This document shows, in pieces, positions 5,090-5,403 of a stretch of 5,403 nt of DNA. The notes beneath the pieces were generated by a model. That model did not search any database, was not told where the DNA came from, and saw only the letters and a list, made by a program, of their open reading frames with translations. The position numbers and the translations under genes are program-made. Numbering within the stretch: position 1 is the stretch's first letter; every line of letters begins with the position of its first letter. Origin of the DNA: Chloroflexota bacterium (GTDB lineage Bacteria; Chloroflexota; Anaerolineae; UBA1429); assembly GCA_012513595.1 (NCBI GenBank), contig JAAZBY010000512.1:1-5403 (forward strand). Reading direction: 5' to 3'.

Positions 5090-5403
5090 ATGGCCCAGAA
5101 CAGTGAACCAATGGTCCGCGCGCAGCTCCTGTTGCGGCCCGACCAGCGCAAGCGGCTGGAGCGCCTGGCGGCGTCCGAGGGGCGCACCCTGTCGGACGTG
5201 GCCCGCCGGGCGCTCGACGCCGGGCTCGACACGCTGGAAGGCCGCAGCGACGAGGCCCTGCGGGAGCAGCAGGCAGTCCTTGCCCGCCTCGACGCGATTC
5301 GCGCGGAGGTGCGCGCACGATACGGGGTGTACATGGGTGACCTGGTAGCCGAGGTCCGCGCCGAACGCGAAGAGGACATGGAGCGGATATGGCGGGGCCA
5401 GTA
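5090..5403 (+). CDS. Ribbon-helix-helix (CopG-like) antitoxin of a probable type II toxin-antitoxin pair, 3' end at window edge
   Basis: At least 104 residues are encoded before the window ends on the first two bases (TA) of codon 105, which could be the start of a stop codon. Residues 8-50 fit a ribbon-helix-helix DNA-binding domain: a short beta strand MVRAQLLL, helix A PDQRKRLERLAASEG, the turn TLSD, and helix B VARRALDAGLDTLE. Residues 52-104 form a charged, probably helical tail ending with GDLVAEVRAEREED and an ERIWRGQ segment, the kind of region that wraps around a toxin. The promoter-embedded inverted repeat supports autorepression. The expected partner, perhaps a PIN-domain (VapC-like) toxin, would start just beyond 5403; its type is a guess from the antitoxin tail. 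A solitary RHH transcription regulator is the alternative. Confidence 0.8.
   Translation, partial: MAQNSEPMVRAQLLLRPDQRKRLERLAASEGRTLSDVARRALDAGLDTLEGRSDEALREQQAVLARLDAIRAEVRARYGVYMGDLVAEVRAEREEDMERIWRGQ

Noticed and set aside
3646..5379. Long minus-strand open frame of 577 codons
   Set aside because: It runs antisense across the dehydrogenase end, the intergenic region, the isomerase and the antitoxin gene, its peptide has no recognisable family motifs, and the plus-strand genes have clear motifs and binding sites. Long antisense frames are expected in GC-rich DNA.

Overview
This is a window of very GC-rich bacterial DNA (about 70% G+C by eye) with all supported genes on the plus strand. 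The composition, strong GGAGG-type ribosome binding sites and TTGACA/TAnnAT promoters fit a high-GC bacterium such as a Chloroflexota, Armatimonadota or similar soil or thermal lineage. The sequence alone does not settle the phylum.

Layout: bases 1-109 hold the edge of an inverted, 9-nt-periodic AATCCTGTn repeat element. Next comes an apparent control region with an 18-bp perfect palindrome (106-123), a 12-bp perfect palindrome (158-169) and a TTGACA-N18-TACCAT promoter (172-201). This promoter leads into three co-directional genes: a class III PLP-dependent aminotransferase (243-1598), an M20-family metallohydrolase 2 bp downstream (1601-2809) and, after 53 bp, a zinc-dependent medium-chain dehydrogenase (2863-3861). 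A strong hairpin follows the dehydrogenase. A 366-bp non-coding stretch with further inverted repeats separates it from a sugar-phosphate isomerase/epimerase-type TIM-barrel protein (4228-5019).

The last unit is the beginning of a probable type II toxin-antitoxin operon: a near-consensus promoter whose spacer contains a perfect 7-bp inverted repeat, a very short leader, and a ribbon-helix-helix antitoxin gene (5090 onward) reaching the window edge. The toxin, if present, lies beyond the window.

The first four proteins look like a catabolic set. Possible steps are transamination, hydrolysis of an amide or acyl bond, NAD(H)-linked oxidation of an alcohol, and isomerisation or epimerisation of a carbohydrate-like intermediate. 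The substrate is not identifiable from the sequence, and shared pathway membership is inferred from gene order. No regulator or transporter gene is present. I see no clear defence island, CRISPR array, RNA gene or intact mobile element. The points most worth a second look are the paired palindromes upstream of the operon, the apparent replacement of the catalytic Glu by His in the M20 protein, the four-cysteine insertion in the aminotransferase, and the context-dependent use of TTT for Phe.
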